A DNA stretch of 64,000 nt from Candidatus Melainabacteria bacterium SSGW_16 (GCA_004769085.1 DUDS01000015.1:62001-126000), one strand, 5' to 3'; counted from the stretch's first letter, positions 10,131 to 20,658 are shown. The notes: generated by a model from the letters alone, not told the origin. Translations and numbers: made by a program.

Positions 10131-12155
10131 ATGAACATTTTATTTTTATCGCTAACCATTCTTTCAGTATTTTTATTTTACTTTCACACCATTTTTTACG
10201 GGGTAAAACTTTTTGATGAAATTACACCATTTAAGGAGACATATTTACCTGTTTGTTTTTCACTGAATGAAATGTTTGAGCTTATATCAAAACTAGGATT
10301 AAATCAACATTTCGAGGCAACTAATACACTTTATTCTAATATAGTCTCGCTGAGGTGCAATCCTTTTGGTACTTTTCATACCTTATTGGCACAGTTTGTT
10401 TTTAAAAAAAATCCTGTCAGTTACCATTTATACAGTCTTATTCTTCATCTGATAAACACTGGTCTTGTTTTTTTAATCATTAACAGCACTGGAACAAAAT
10501 TTACAATCCTCCCATTAATGAGATTATTAACAGCTTTAGTCTTTTCATTTCTTTGGGCTGTTCACCCTGCAAATATTGAATCTGTACTATTACTAACAAA
10601 TTACAATACCTTGCTTAGCTATACCCTCTGCTTTTTAACAGTCTATATTTATTTCAATAAAATATTTAACTTAAAGGCTTCTGGACTCGGATTATATATT
10701 TCTGCATTTATACTGTATCTTTTTGCCTTATTTACAGCAGAGTTTCATTTCATGCTGCCTGTTGTTATTTTGTCTTATTCACTGGCATATGGAAACAATC
10801 TGTTAAAGTCTTTGAAAGTTACTTCCCCATTATTTATTGCTGCAATCTTGTTTGTATTATTCTTCTCAATTTCAAATACAGGAATAAATCTAAAATCACA
10901 AGGGAGCTTTCAGTTAATTATTGAAAGAATCCTATGGCTAGCCCCTCAGATATACTTTCATTTCTTTAAACTTGTTCTTTTTCCGTTAAAACTTTCAATT
11001 GATCAGCCTCTTCTTGTAAATCTTGGTAAATCACTACTTGATCCTTATTCTTTATTTTGTATTTTATTTCTTTTAGTCATTTTAGCTCTGTCTCTTATTT
11101 CACTTCTAAGATCTAAAAAAGCCTTCCCTTTTATTTATGTAATTTTCATCCCAGCGATTATTTCACTTTCTCCTTTTTCACAAATATTTGCTCCTCTTTA
11201 TAATATGGCTAGTGAAAGATATTTATATCTCCCTACCTTTTTATTTATATTCGGGATTTCACATTTTGTCTTTTATATAACTTCAAAAATAAATACTAAA
11301 AGAGCCTATATCCTGCTTTTAGTTGTTGGGTTAATTACATCAATATATTCAATTAGAGCATTTGTTAGAACATTAGACTGGAAAGATAGCTTTAGTTTGT
11401 ATTATTCAGCCATCCAAGCAACTGACAATCCATTAAACAAAGCTTTCAGATACAAAGGTCTTACTCCACAGGATAAAATCTATGCAAGATTTCCAGAGCA
11501 TTTTGTAGATCCAAAATACCTTAAACTTGCTTATGAAAATCTTGAGATAGCTTTAAAAAACCTGGAAGCTGATAAAACTAAATATCAGCACAAAATACCC
11601 AAAATAATAAAATTCTATGGACTTGATCCTGAATCCCTAATCTCTAAAGCAGGGTATTACCTCTCCCAGACTGATTTTACCTTAAACAAGGACTACAAAA
11701 GAGCTTTGGATATCATTACTCCTTACACAACTGACCTTACAAAATTCGACAGTGCTGCTCTGTCCTTCTATGGCGCTCTTCTTTTTTACAATCAACTTCC
11801 TGACAAAGCAGAAAGTATCTTAAGAAAAGCTCTTCAGATTACTCCTTACTCCACCAAAATTATTTTTCCCCTCTGCGATCTTATTCAAATCAACAATAAA
11901 GATTCAAGCGAAATCGAAAAGTTAATGCTAAAGGCAGTTTATTACTTTCCCTATGATACCTATACTCTTTATCGGCTCACTAAATTTTACAGACAAAAAA
12001 GCAATCTTAAGGCATTTGCATATTACTCTTATATTTACGGCTTGAGACATCATTCAATCCAGGATTTAATTAGTGCTGAGAGAGTTTATCTGCATCTGGG
12101 TAATAAAGAAAGTTCAAGAATGGTAAGGGAAGGAATAAAAAGATTGGAAAAATAA
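10131..12155 (+). CDS. TMTC-like GT-C membrane glycosyltransferase with TPR tail (P4)
   Basis: At 674 residues this is the shortest paralogue. FDE is at 28-30 and HPAN at 145-148. From about residue 199 to 585 it is nearly identical to P5, with roughly eleven amino-acid differences counted by eye. The HPxN loop before this tract and the last 90 residues after it are clearly diverged. The near-identical block covers the later membrane segments, the ASERYLY and RTLDWKDS motifs and the first helical repeats, including YGLDPES. Its last base is shared with the ATG of P5 (TAATG), so the pair is translationally coupled. Function follows the family prediction of an extracytoplasmic O-glycosyltransferase; the substrate is unknown. 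Confidence 0.85.
   Translation: MNILFLSLTILSVFLFYFHTIFYGVKLFDEITPFKETYLPVCFSLNEMFELISKLGLNQHFEATNTLYSNIVSLRCNPFGTFHTLLAQFVFKKNPVSYHLYSLILHLINTGLVFLIINSTGTKFTILPLMRLLTALVFSFLWAVHPANIESVLLLTNYNTLLSYTLCFLTVYIYFNKIFNLKASGLGLYISAFILYLFALFTAEFHFMLPVVILSYSLAYGNNLLKSLKVTSPLFIAAILFVLFFSISNTGINLKSQGSFQLIIERILWLAPQIYFHFFKLVLFPLKLSIDQPLLVNLGKSLLDPYSLFCILFLLVILALSLISLLRSKKAFPFIYVIFIPAIISLSPFSQIFAPLYNMASERYLYLPTFLFIFGISHFVFYITSKINTKRAYILLLVVGLITSIYSIRAFVRTLDWKDSFSLYYSAIQATDNPLNKAFRYKGLTPQDKIYARFPEHFVDPKYLKLAYENLEIALKNLEADKTKYQHKIPKIIKFYGLDPESLISKAGYYLSQTDFTLNKDYKRALDIITPYTTDLTKFDSAALSFYGALLFYNQLPDKAESILRKALQITPYSTKIIFPLCDLIQINNKDSSEIEKLMLKAVYYFPYDTYTLYRLTKFYRQKSNLKAFAYYSYIYGLRHHSIQDLISAERVYLHLGNKESSRMVREGIKRLEK
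10725..11884 (+). repeat. Gene-conversion tract, copy 1 (in P4)
   Basis: This 1160-bp segment aligns without gaps to 12851-14010 at a constant offset of 2126 bases and is nearly identical. Similarity falls sharply on both sides, at the codons before TAEFHF and after LCDLI. Such sharp edges inside two otherwise diverged paralogues indicate recent gene conversion rather than recent whole-gene duplication. Confidence 0.8.
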
Positions 12156-14308
12156 TGAAAACTACAGAAAAAATAAATTTCAAGAATAATACCTCTTTAA
12201 ATTCCAATGCTGATTTAGCAAAAAGAGGATTTACACCTGTATCTATTTTATTTCTCCTGGCAACACTGTTAATTGTTTTTATTTTTTACTTTCCAACAAT
12301 ATTTTACGGAGTAAAACTTTTTGATGAAATTACACCAATTGCAGAATTATATTTGCCTATATGCTTTAGTTTTACTGAAATGTTTGAGCTTATATCAAAA
12401 CTAGGATTACATCAGCATTTTGAGGCAACTAATACATTTTATTCAAATATAGTTTCATTGAGGTGCAATCCTTTTGGCAACCTCATCCAGATGTTTATTC
12501 AGTGCCTGTTTAAAAATAATCCTGCAAATTATCACATGTACAGCCTGATGCTTCATTTAATTAATACTGCATTTATATTTTTAATATTAAAAGATATTGC
12601 AGGATTATTTCATCCAAATTCTAATTTAAATAAAATGTTGTTATTTCTTACTTCAGTTTTGACATTGCTCTGGGCGCTTCATCCGGGGAATATTGAATCA
12701 GTACTATTACTCACAAATGCAAATATTGTACTTAGTTATACCTTCTCTTTTTCAGTATTATATTTTTACATTAACAAACTAGCTCAGGGTAACGAGGGAA
12801 GTATTTTATCCTTTCCGTCTAATGTAGTTTTATTTTTATTGTTTCTAGGTGCCCTATTTACAGCAGAGTTTCATTTCATGCTGCCTGTTGTTATTTTGTC
12901 TTATTCACTGGCATATGGAAACAATCTGTTAAAGTCTCTGAAAATTACTTCCCCGCTATTTATTGCTGCAATTTTATTTGTATTATTCTTCTCAATTTCA
13001 AACACAGGAATAAATCTAAAATCACAAGGGAGCTTTCAGTTAATTATTGAAAGAATCCTATGGCTAGCCCCTCAGATATACTTTCACTTCTTTAAACTTA
13101 TTCTTTTTCCGTTAAAACTTTCAATTGATCAGCCTCTCCTTGTAAATCTTGGTAAATCACTACTTGATCCTTATTCTTTATTTTGTATTTTATTTCTTTT
13201 AGTCATTTTAGCTCTGTCTCTTATTTCACTTCTAAGATCTAAAAAAACCTTCCCTTTTATTTATGTAATTTTTATCCCGGCGATTATTTCACTTTCTCCT
13301 TTTTCACAAATCTTTGCTCCTCTTTATAATATGGCTAGTGAGAGATATTTATATCTATCTACCTTTTTATTTATATTCGGGATTTCACATTTTGTCTTTT
13401 ATATAACTTCAAAAATGAATACTAAAAGAGTCTATATCCTACTTTTAGCTGTTGGGTTAATTACATCAATATATTCAATTAGAGCATTTGTTAGAACATT
13501 AGACTGGAAAGATAGCTTTAGTTTGTATTATTCAGCCATCCAAGCAACTGACAATCCATTAAATAAAGCCTTCAGGTACAAAGGTCTTACTCCACAGGAT
13601 AAAATCTATGCAAGATTTCCAGAACATTTTGTAGATCCAAAATACCTTAAACTTGCTTATGAAAATCTTGAGCTGGCTTTAAAGGAGTTGGAAGCTGACA
13701 GAACTAAATATCAGCACAAAATACCCAAAATAATAAAATTCTACGGACTTGATCCTGAATCTCTAATCTCTAAAGCAGGATATTACCTCTCTCAGACTGA
13801 TTTTACCTTAAACAAGGACTACAAAAGAGCACTGGATATCATTACCCCTTACACAACTGACCTTACAAAACTCGACAGTGCTGCTTTGTCCTTCTATGGC
13901 GCTCTTCTTTTTTACAATCAACTCCCTGATAAAGCTGAAAGTATCTTAAGAAAAGCTCTTCAGATTACTCCTTACTCCACCAAAATTATTTTTCCACTCT
14001 GTGATCTTATATACACTAAAACTGAAAGCTTAGATGAAATTGAAAGTCTTATTCTCAAAGCATTTAAATATTTTCCGTATGATGATTACACATTGCTTGC
14101 TGCAACAAAATTATATGGACTTAAAAAAGATCCAGAGAAATTTGCACATTTTTCATATATTTATGGAATAAGGCACCACTCAATTTCTGATTTAAGAAAT
14201 GCTGCTAGTGTCTTTAAAGCATTAAATAAAAACAATGAGGCAGAGAGAGCAGAAAAAAGGCTCAATGAAATAGAACAATTTTTAATTAAAAATAAAATGA
14301 GGGTATAA
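12155..14308 (+). CDS. TMTC-like GT-C membrane glycosyltransferase with TPR tail (P5)
   Basis: This 717-residue protein is the conversion partner of P4. It has a longer polar N-terminus (about 28 residues before the first membrane segment). FDE is at 56-58 and HPGN at 176-179, with Gly replacing the usual third residue. It shares the FYGVKLFDEITP opening with P4. The middle is almost identical to P4, while the C-terminal helices differ and end in the array motif GIRHHS. The ATG overlaps the P4 stop by one base. The C-terminus is basic and polar, consistent with a soluble TPR tail. The sugar donor and acceptor are unknown. Confidence 0.85.
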   Translation: MKTTEKINFKNNTSLNSNADLAKRGFTPVSILFLLATLLIVFIFYFPTIFYGVKLFDEITPIAELYLPICFSFTEMFELISKLGLHQHFEATNTFYSNIVSLRCNPFGNLIQMFIQCLFKNNPANYHMYSLMLHLINTAFIFLILKDIAGLFHPNSNLNKMLLFLTSVLTLLWALHPGNIESVLLLTNANIVLSYTFSFSVLYFYINKLAQGNEGSILSFPSNVVLFLLFLGALFTAEFHFMLPVVILSYSLAYGNNLLKSLKITSPLFIAAILFVLFFSISNTGINLKSQGSFQLIIERILWLAPQIYFHFFKLILFPLKLSIDQPLLVNLGKSLLDPYSLFCILFLLVILALSLISLLRSKKTFPFIYVIFIPAIISLSPFSQIFAPLYNMASERYLYLSTFLFIFGISHFVFYITSKMNTKRVYILLLAVGLITSIYSIRAFVRTLDWKDSFSLYYSAIQATDNPLNKAFRYKGLTPQDKIYARFPEHFVDPKYLKLAYENLELALKELEADRTKYQHKIPKIIKFYGLDPESLISKAGYYLSQTDFTLNKDYKRALDIITPYTTDLTKLDSAALSFYGALLFYNQLPDKAESILRKALQITPYSTKIIFPLCDLIYTKTESLDEIESLILKAFKYFPYDDYTLLAATKLYGLKKDPEKFAHFSYIYGIRHHSISDLRNAASVFKALNKNNEAERAEKRLNEIEQFLIKNKMRV
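12851..14010 (+). repeat. Gene-conversion tract, copy 2 (in P5)
   Basis: This is the partner of 10725-11884, colinear with no insertion or deletion. The few differences are scattered single bases, many of them silent, such as the variants in the FPFIYV and LGLITS regions. Confidence 0.8.
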
Positions 14309-14310
14309 TT

Positions 14311-16452
14311 TTGGCTTTAAAAAAACTAAATTTATTTTTTTGTTTACTTACAGGACTAATTGTGTTTTTATTTTATGCACATACTTTAAACTACGAATGG
14401 AAATTCTTTGATGAAGACATTATTTATAATGAGCTTATCCTCCCTGTTCCAGGGTCATTTTCTGACCTGCTAGATATAATTTCGTCTTTTGGATTAAATA
14501 ACAGGTTTGAAGCCAGCAATCCTTTTTATTCAGATATTTCAAACTTAAGAGGAACGCCATCAAATAACTTAATACTACTAACAGCATTTTATCTGTTTAA
14601 AAAATCCCCTTTAAACTATCACTTATTTGCTCTTATTATGCATGTAATAAACTCAATTCTGTGTTTTCTAATAATTCACAAAATAATTTCTAGGCAGAAA
14701 AATAAAAATATTTCACCCAATTTTACGGGTTTTCTTTCACTGATAGTTTCCCTGATATGGGCATTGCATCCTGTGAATATTGAATCTGTTCTTTTTACAA
14801 CAAATTTCGGAGCATTAATATCATACTTTTTCTGTTTTTTAATTGTTTATATTTATCTGGTGGCTACATGGTCAAAAAATGAATTAAATAAAAATCAATT
14901 ATTTCTAGTGTTTTTTCTGTATTTAATACCACTTTTTATAACTGAGCATTCAGTTACTCTCTCATTAGCGATATTTTCATATTGCTTTTTAACAACCAGG
15001 TTTAAAAACAGCTCTATTAAAGAATCATTATTTAGAAGTTTCAAAAATACTTTCCCTCTTTTTATAGCATTATTTGTTTTTTTAATTTATTTTGTTTTTA
15101 TCCAAGACAATTCAGTTGTAAATAAAACTCCAATAGTTATAACTCTTCAGAGAATATTCTGGTTTTCACCTCAGGTTCTTATACATTTGCTCAAGCTCCT
15201 GTTCTTTCCATTCATACTTACAATAGATCAAAGTGCACAAATGAAATATTCTTTGGAGCTATTTAGACCATATCCACTTATATGTCTTGGAATAGCTCTG
15301 GTTTTAATTACTAGTTCCTTTATATGCCTACTCAACACAAACAAAAAATGGGGATATTTATTTAATATCACTTTTATCCCGTTTATTTTTTTCCTTTTGC
15401 CATTTCTGCACATTATTTCACCAGTATATAATCTGGCATCTGAAAGATATTTGTACTTTCCTTCTTTTTTATTTATTTTTGGTATAGCACATGTTTTATC
15501 AGTTGGTTTTCAGATTTCAGCAAAAAATGGTGTAGTAAAAACGATAACACTAATTATTTTTTTCATTTTGCTTTCTGCTTATAGCACAAGAGCATACCTG
15601 AGAACGTTTGACTGGAAAGACAGCATTTCTCTTCTGGAATCAAGCATAAATGCAACAAATAATAATCTTTTTAAAGCATTGAGAGAACAAATGATTTTCA
15701 GAGCACTTAAAAACATAAAAAAAGAAACATCAGTCGAGATCCTAAAAAAGCATTCAGACTCAGCCATAGAATACATAAAAATGGCTTGCAATGAAATGGA
15801 AGAAAAGAAAAATAAATACAATTCAAATATTCCAGAAGTTATTAAATTCTATGGCTTAGACCCTGACACACTGCTTGCTAAAGCAAAATTTCTGGAAGCA
15901 ACAATTGAAATTGACATAAATGGTGATGTAAAAAAAGCATATGAAATATTTGAGCCATTTGCAAATAAGCTAAGAGCACCAGATACACAAATAATTAATT
16001 TTTACTACAAACTTCTTTTTAACATGAAAAAATATGATGAGGCAGAAAAACTCTTATTATTTGCATACAATAGAAATAAAATTAGTCCTTCGTTATTTGT
16101 AGCACTGTCAGATTTAAATGAATTTAAATATAATGATTTAAGAAAGACTGAGGAATATCTCCTGAAATCATTTAGTGTTTTTCCTTATGATCCAAATACA
16201 CTATTTGGGTTAAGAAGGTTATATAGGAAAGGATTAATAGATAACGAAAAATTTGCATACTTTTCATGGTTATTTGGATTACGTACACATAACATTGAGA
16301 GCTTTAAAGAAGCTGTACTAGTATATCTTGCACTAGGTAAAAAAGAAGAGTCAAAAAGAATAATCAAAAATTTACTTTCAAGCTTCCCTGTTGATAAGGA
16401 GACAATTGAACTTAAAACCATTTTTGAACGAAGGTTTCAAGCAACATTGTAA
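14311..16452 (+). CDS. TMTC-like GT-C membrane glycosyltransferase with TPR tail (P6)
   Basis: This protein has 713 residues. Translation must begin at the TTG at 14311: no ATG occurs in frame before the first membrane segment, and GAGGG lies seven bases upstream, inside the end of P5. The start MALKKLNLFF also aligns with the ATG start of P7. FDE is at 33-35 and HPVN at 153-156. P6, P7 and P8 share the subgroup opening FYAHTL-x-Y-x-W. The C-terminal half has YGLDPDT, paired helices and the GLRTHN motif. It shares a 93-bp identical stretch with P7. A TATAAT at 14304-14309 overlaps the upstream stop and could be a weak internal promoter. Confidence 0.85.
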   Translation: MALKKLNLFFCLLTGLIVFLFYAHTLNYEWKFFDEDIIYNELILPVPGSFSDLLDIISSFGLNNRFEASNPFYSDISNLRGTPSNNLILLTAFYLFKKSPLNYHLFALIMHVINSILCFLIIHKIISRQKNKNISPNFTGFLSLIVSLIWALHPVNIESVLFTTNFGALISYFFCFLIVYIYLVATWSKNELNKNQLFLVFFLYLIPLFITEHSVTLSLAIFSYCFLTTRFKNSSIKESLFRSFKNTFPLFIALFVFLIYFVFIQDNSVVNKTPIVITLQRIFWFSPQVLIHLLKLLFFPFILTIDQSAQMKYSLELFRPYPLICLGIALVLITSSFICLLNTNKKWGYLFNITFIPFIFFLLPFLHIISPVYNLASERYLYFPSFLFIFGIAHVLSVGFQISAKNGVVKTITLIIFFILLSAYSTRAYLRTFDWKDSISLLESSINATNNNLFKALREQMIFRALKNIKKETSVEILKKHSDSAIEYIKMACNEMEEKKNKYNSNIPEVIKFYGLDPDTLLAKAKFLEATIEIDINGDVKKAYEIFEPFANKLRAPDTQIINFYYKLLFNMKKYDEAEKLLLFAYNRNKISPSLFVALSDLNEFKYNDLRKTEEYLLKSFSVFPYDPNTLFGLRRLYRKGLIDNEKFAYFSWLFGLRTHNIESFKEAVLVYLALGKKEESKRIIKNLLSSFPVDKETIELKTIFERRFQATL
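16108..16200 (+). repeat. 93-bp identical micro-tract shared with P7 (copy 1)
   Basis: These bases are identical to 18247-18339, while flanking third positions differ. The tract encodes the helical-repeat region SDLNEFKYNDLRK through FPYDPNT. This fits a short gene-conversion event. Confidence 0.7.
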
Positions 16453-16461
16453 AATCAAGAA

Positions 16462-18588
16462 ATGAATTATTTGTTTTGTATTATTAGTGGATTAATTGTG
16501 TTTTTATTCTATGCACATACTCTAAGCTATGAATGGAAATTTTTTGATGAGGATATTATTTATAATGAAATAATTCTTCCTATATCAAAATCTTTTTTAG
16601 ATCTAACTGATATAGTTTCATCAATTGGTCTAAAGAACCACTTTGAAGCAAGCAATCCTTTTTATTCAAACATTTCAAATCTTAGAGGAACTCCTTTTAG
16701 CAACCTGGTGACACTTGCTATATTCTGGCTATTTAAGAAGTCTTCTTTCAATTACCACTTCTTCATGCTATTTTTGCATATTATAAATTCAATCTTGTGC
16801 TTTCTTATAATAAAAAACATATTCTCACTTTTAAATGGAAATAATAAAAGTCTTATTTATAAGAACTTCATAGCATTAATCATTTCATTATTATGGTCTC
16901 TTCACCCGGTAAATGTAGAGTCAATCCTTTTTGCAACCAATTTCGGTGCAATAATAACTTACTTTTTCTGTATATCCTTCATTTACATATTTGTAAAAAT
17001 AGCTTGGTCTGATGAATCCTTAAGCCTTACGAGAACTTGTTTATTATTCTTATTATATTTAATACCTTTATTCTTAAATGAATATTCAGTAACTTTGCCA
17101 CTTATAACTTTCTCTTATTGCTTTTTTATTAAAAGACTAAAAAACTTTTCTATTAAAGACTCTTTAATCACAAGTTTAAAGAATACAACACCTTTTATTT
17201 TTGCTTTGCTTTTATATTCAATTTATTTTATTTCTAGTCAAGCAAAATTTAATGTAATTCCTGCATCAGCAACATTAACATTAGAAAGAATACTTTGGTT
17301 TTCACCACAGATATTTATACATTTAGTAAAACTAATTTTATCTCCACTCTCACTAAATATAGATCAAAGCGGGCATTTAAAGTACTCCTTTTCCTTATAT
17401 GATCCATATGCGATGCTTTGTTGCTCAGTAGTATTTTTACTTTTGACTACTTCTTTTATATCCATTATATTTGGAAATAAAAAATTAGGATTTTTATTTA
17501 ATGTTACTTTTCTACCCATGTATTTTTCTTTAATCCCCTTTTTGCATATTTTGTCACCGATTTATAACATAGCTTCAGAACGATACTTATATTTTCCTAG
17601 TTTTCTATTTGTAGTCGGAATCGCACATATTTTCCCAATTAGTTTAAATTCATTTAAAACAATTTCTATGGCATCAAAGGTCTTTATAGCGACAGGACTC
17701 TCTATAACACTTTTAATATTTAGTACTAAATCATATTCAAGAACACAAGATTGGAAAGATAGTATAACTTTGCTTAAATCAAGTGTATATAATACAGAAA
17801 ATTACTTATATAAAGCTTTAAGAGAACAAATGGTTTTCAGAGTATATAAAAGCCTTAAAAATCCTTCATTAAATGAGCTTTTAAAAGGACTTTCTGAGTC
17901 TACCAGGTTTTACATAAAAAGAGCATGTTTAGAACTTCAAATAAAAAAAGATAAGTACAACCCAAATGTTCCTAAAATTATAAAATACTATGGGCTTGAT
18001 CCAAACACATTGTTTGCAAAAGCAAAATTCTTAGAGGCTTTGATTGAACTTGATATAAGTGGAAATACACAGAAAGCTTATGAAATATTTGAACCTTACT
18101 CAAAAGATATTTTACTACCTGACACTCAAATTACAAGTTTCTACTATAAAGTTCTTTTCAATACAAAAAATTACAACGCAGCTGAAAAGCTTTTACTTTA
18201 TACCCTTAATAAGGGGAAAATAAATCCTTCTATATTTGTTGCATTATCAGATTTAAATGAATTTAAATATAATGATTTAAGAAAGACTGAGGAATATCTC
18301 CTGAAATCATTTAGTGTTTTTCCTTATGATCCAAATACATTATTCGGGCTTAGGAGATTATATGGGAAAAGTATGATTAATAACGAAAAATTTGCATATT
18401 TTTCATGGCTATTTGGGCTTAGAATGCACAGTCAAATAAGTTTGAAAGAATCTGCCTTAGCATATATTGCACTGGGTAAAAGGAATGAGGCAAGGAAAGT
18501 TCTAAAAAACCTTATAAAACATTATGGAGCAGATCAGGAGACAATAGAATTAGCTTCAGGATTTGAGAGGAAATTCGGTAATCTTTAA
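16462..18588 (+). CDS. TMTC-like GT-C membrane glycosyltransferase with TPR tail (P7)
   Basis: At 708 residues this is the closest relative of P6. FDE is at 28-30 in a KFFDEDIIYNE context identical in both, and HPVN is at 148-151. The membrane half ends at RTQDWKDS. The soluble half starts with KIIKYYGLDPNT and ends in TPR-like helices and GLRMHS. The ATG lies nine bases after the P6 stop, and the next gene starts directly after its own stop. No separate promoter is evident, so it should be transcribed with the array. The exact glycosyl transfer reaction is unknown. Confidence 0.85.
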   Translation: MNYLFCIISGLIVFLFYAHTLSYEWKFFDEDIIYNEIILPISKSFLDLTDIVSSIGLKNHFEASNPFYSNISNLRGTPFSNLVTLAIFWLFKKSSFNYHFFMLFLHIINSILCFLIIKNIFSLLNGNNKSLIYKNFIALIISLLWSLHPVNVESILFATNFGAIITYFFCISFIYIFVKIAWSDESLSLTRTCLLFLLYLIPLFLNEYSVTLPLITFSYCFFIKRLKNFSIKDSLITSLKNTTPFIFALLLYSIYFISSQAKFNVIPASATLTLERILWFSPQIFIHLVKLILSPLSLNIDQSGHLKYSFSLYDPYAMLCCSVVFLLLTTSFISIIFGNKKLGFLFNVTFLPMYFSLIPFLHILSPIYNIASERYLYFPSFLFVVGIAHIFPISLNSFKTISMASKVFIATGLSITLLIFSTKSYSRTQDWKDSITLLKSSVYNTENYLYKALREQMVFRVYKSLKNPSLNELLKGLSESTRFYIKRACLELQIKKDKYNPNVPKIIKYYGLDPNTLFAKAKFLEALIELDISGNTQKAYEIFEPYSKDILLPDTQITSFYYKVLFNTKNYNAAEKLLLYTLNKGKINPSIFVALSDLNEFKYNDLRKTEEYLLKSFSVFPYDPNTLFGLRRLYGKSMINNEKFAYFSWLFGLRMHSQISLKESALAYIALGKRNEARKVLKNLIKHYGADQETIELASGFERKFGNL
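18247..18339 (+). repeat. 93-bp identical micro-tract shared with P6 (copy 2)
   Basis: This is the partner of 16108-16200 at an offset of 2139 bases. Divergence resumes immediately on both sides. Confidence 0.7.
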
Positions 18589-20658
18589 ATGCATAAACAA
18601 GAAAATAAATTATTTTTTATATTTCTGTCAATTAACATTCTTATTGTTTTTTTATTTTATGCACATACACTGAATTATCCATGGAAACATTTTGATGAAC
18701 AGATAATTTACAACGAAACTGTTTTCCCGCAGGCTAGATCCTTTTCTGAAATTTCTGAATATCTTAAATATTTTGGATTAAATCATCATTTCGAAGCAAG
18801 CAGCCCGTTTTATTCTTCAATAGCAAATTTAAGATGTGATCCAGCAAACACATTTATGACAATTATTGTTTATTATTTATTCCAGAAAAAAGCATTGTTA
18901 TTTCATCTTCTGTCACTTATATTTCATATACTCAATGTTTGTCTTTTATTTAATTTATTAAATATAATCTCTATGAAATACTTATCAAATTTAAATCATA
19001 TTTTAAAACTTACTTTTATTTCAGCCCTAACCCTTATATGGGCTTTGCATCCATTAAACACAGAATCAATTTTATTTACAGCAAACTGGGCTGCTTTAAT
19101 AAGCTATTTCTTTTGTATTCTAACAATGTATTGTTTCTTAAAACTAGATCTCAAAAAGAAGGTTAATTTATTATTTATTTTTATTATTTATCTTTTCCCC
19201 CTATTTATAACTGAATACTCAATAACCATTCCTATAATTTTATTTTTTTATATGTTTTCTTTTTATCGTTTTGAAAATAAGGAACTTGGGTTTAAAGATT
19301 GTCTAAAAAAATCATTTAAAGATGTTATTCCATTATTAGCTTCACTGGGAATATTTATTTCATATTTCATAACGCAAGAAACCAGAACTAACCTGTCATA
19401 TTTTTCTAACAATGGTTCAAATCTGGTACTTGAAAGGATTTTCTGGTTTAGCCCGCAAATACTCTGGCATTTTATAAAACTAATTATTCTGCCATTCAAT
19501 TTATCAATTGATCAGACCTCTATGGTAAACATTGCAAATTCATATTTTCATCCACATGCTATTTTTTGTATGGCATTATCTGGGTTATTAATTATTTTAT
19601 TATTTATATCTTTTCTAAATGTTAAAAAGAAGCCTGGATTTTTCTTCTTTATTTCACTTTGTCCGTTTCTTATAGCATTATTACCATTTTTACATCTTAT
19701 TTCACCCACCTACTGTCTTAGTAGCGAAAGATATTTATATTTTCCTTTGTTTATGCTTGTGTTTGGAATTTCTCATATTTTATTTTTCTGTTTAGCAAGA
19801 TTAAACGATACGAAAAAGGTTGTCCCTATAATTATTGCTGCATTTTTATTATTAATTACTCTTGGTACCAGAGCATACATTAGAACCTTTGACTGGAAAG
19901 ACAGTGTAAGTCTTTTTACATCAAGTTTAAACTCAACAAATAACAAACTATTCAAATCACTCCGTATTGCAATGCTTGGAAGTCTTTACTCACAGGATTC
20001 AAGATCACAAATGTATGGATTTAGACTATTAAACAATGCAGTATTAATGCTTGAAAAATATATTGCAGATCTGGAACAACATAATAAGTCAGTGCCACAA
20101 ATTTTAAAATTTTATGGGCTTGATCCTGATTCACTACAGCTAAAAGCAGCATATCTTCTGACTTCAACAAAACTAGGCATAAATACAGATATTATCGGAG
20201 CACTTGGAATCCTAAAGCCTTATGTTAATAAAAAATACGTTCAGTCTCTGGATACACAAATCCTGGATCTATATTTAGGTATTCTTTTTCAATTAGACAA
20301 ACTGGATGAGGCTGAACAAATACTTAATGAATCAATAAAAAAGAGATTAAATCCTACAATACTTGTTATCATGTCAGAGCTTCAAAAGCGCAAATACAAT
20401 GATTTAAACAAAGCAGAGATGTACTTACAAAAATCATTTAAATACTTCCCTTATGATGTCCAAACACTAGATGCACTTAAGAAAATATACTTAATATCAA
20501 ATAAAGACAATGATCACGGATACTTTTCATATTTACATGGAATAAGAACTCATTCACTGGAGAGCCTGGAAAACGCATATAATGTTTTTATAGCATTAAA
20601 CAATTCAGAAATGGCAAATAAATCCTTTAAAAGTATTAAACTAATCAGGCAACAATAA
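18589..20658 (+). CDS. TMTC-like GT-C membrane glycosyltransferase with TPR tail (P8)
   Basis: The protein has 689 residues. FDE is at 35-37 and HPLN at 154-157. It follows the P7 stop with no gap, and its stop overlaps the ATG of P9 (TAATG). The family blocks LERIFWFSPQ, LSIDQTS, LPFLHLISPTY and SERYLYFP are all intact. YGLDPDS and GIRTHS mark the soluble half. It belongs with P6 and P7 by the FYAHTLNY opening but shares no long identical tract with them. By family it is an extracytoplasmic glycosyltransferase; the acceptor is unknown. Confidence 0.85.
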   Translation: MHKQENKLFFIFLSINILIVFLFYAHTLNYPWKHFDEQIIYNETVFPQARSFSEISEYLKYFGLNHHFEASSPFYSSIANLRCDPANTFMTIIVYYLFQKKALLFHLLSLIFHILNVCLLFNLLNIISMKYLSNLNHILKLTFISALTLIWALHPLNTESILFTANWAALISYFFCILTMYCFLKLDLKKKVNLLFIFIIYLFPLFITEYSITIPIILFFYMFSFYRFENKELGFKDCLKKSFKDVIPLLASLGIFISYFITQETRTNLSYFSNNGSNLVLERIFWFSPQILWHFIKLIILPFNLSIDQTSMVNIANSYFHPHAIFCMALSGLLIILLFISFLNVKKKPGFFFFISLCPFLIALLPFLHLISPTYCLSSERYLYFPLFMLVFGISHILFFCLARLNDTKKVVPIIIAAFLLLITLGTRAYIRTFDWKDSVSLFTSSLNSTNNKLFKSLRIAMLGSLYSQDSRSQMYGFRLLNNAVLMLEKYIADLEQHNKSVPQILKFYGLDPDSLQLKAAYLLTSTKLGINTDIIGALGILKPYVNKKYVQSLDTQILDLYLGILFQLDKLDEAEQILNESIKKRLNPTILVIMSELQKRKYNDLNKAEMYLQKSFKYFPYDVQTLDALKKIYLISNKDNDHGYFSYLHGIRTHSLESLENAYNVFIALNNSEMANKSFKSIKLIRQQ

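Noticed and set aside
14304..14309. Internal promoter before P6 (TATAAT)
   Set aside because: It overlaps the P5 stop in very AT-rich DNA and has no -35. P6 has a good ribosome site and is more simply read from the operon transcript.
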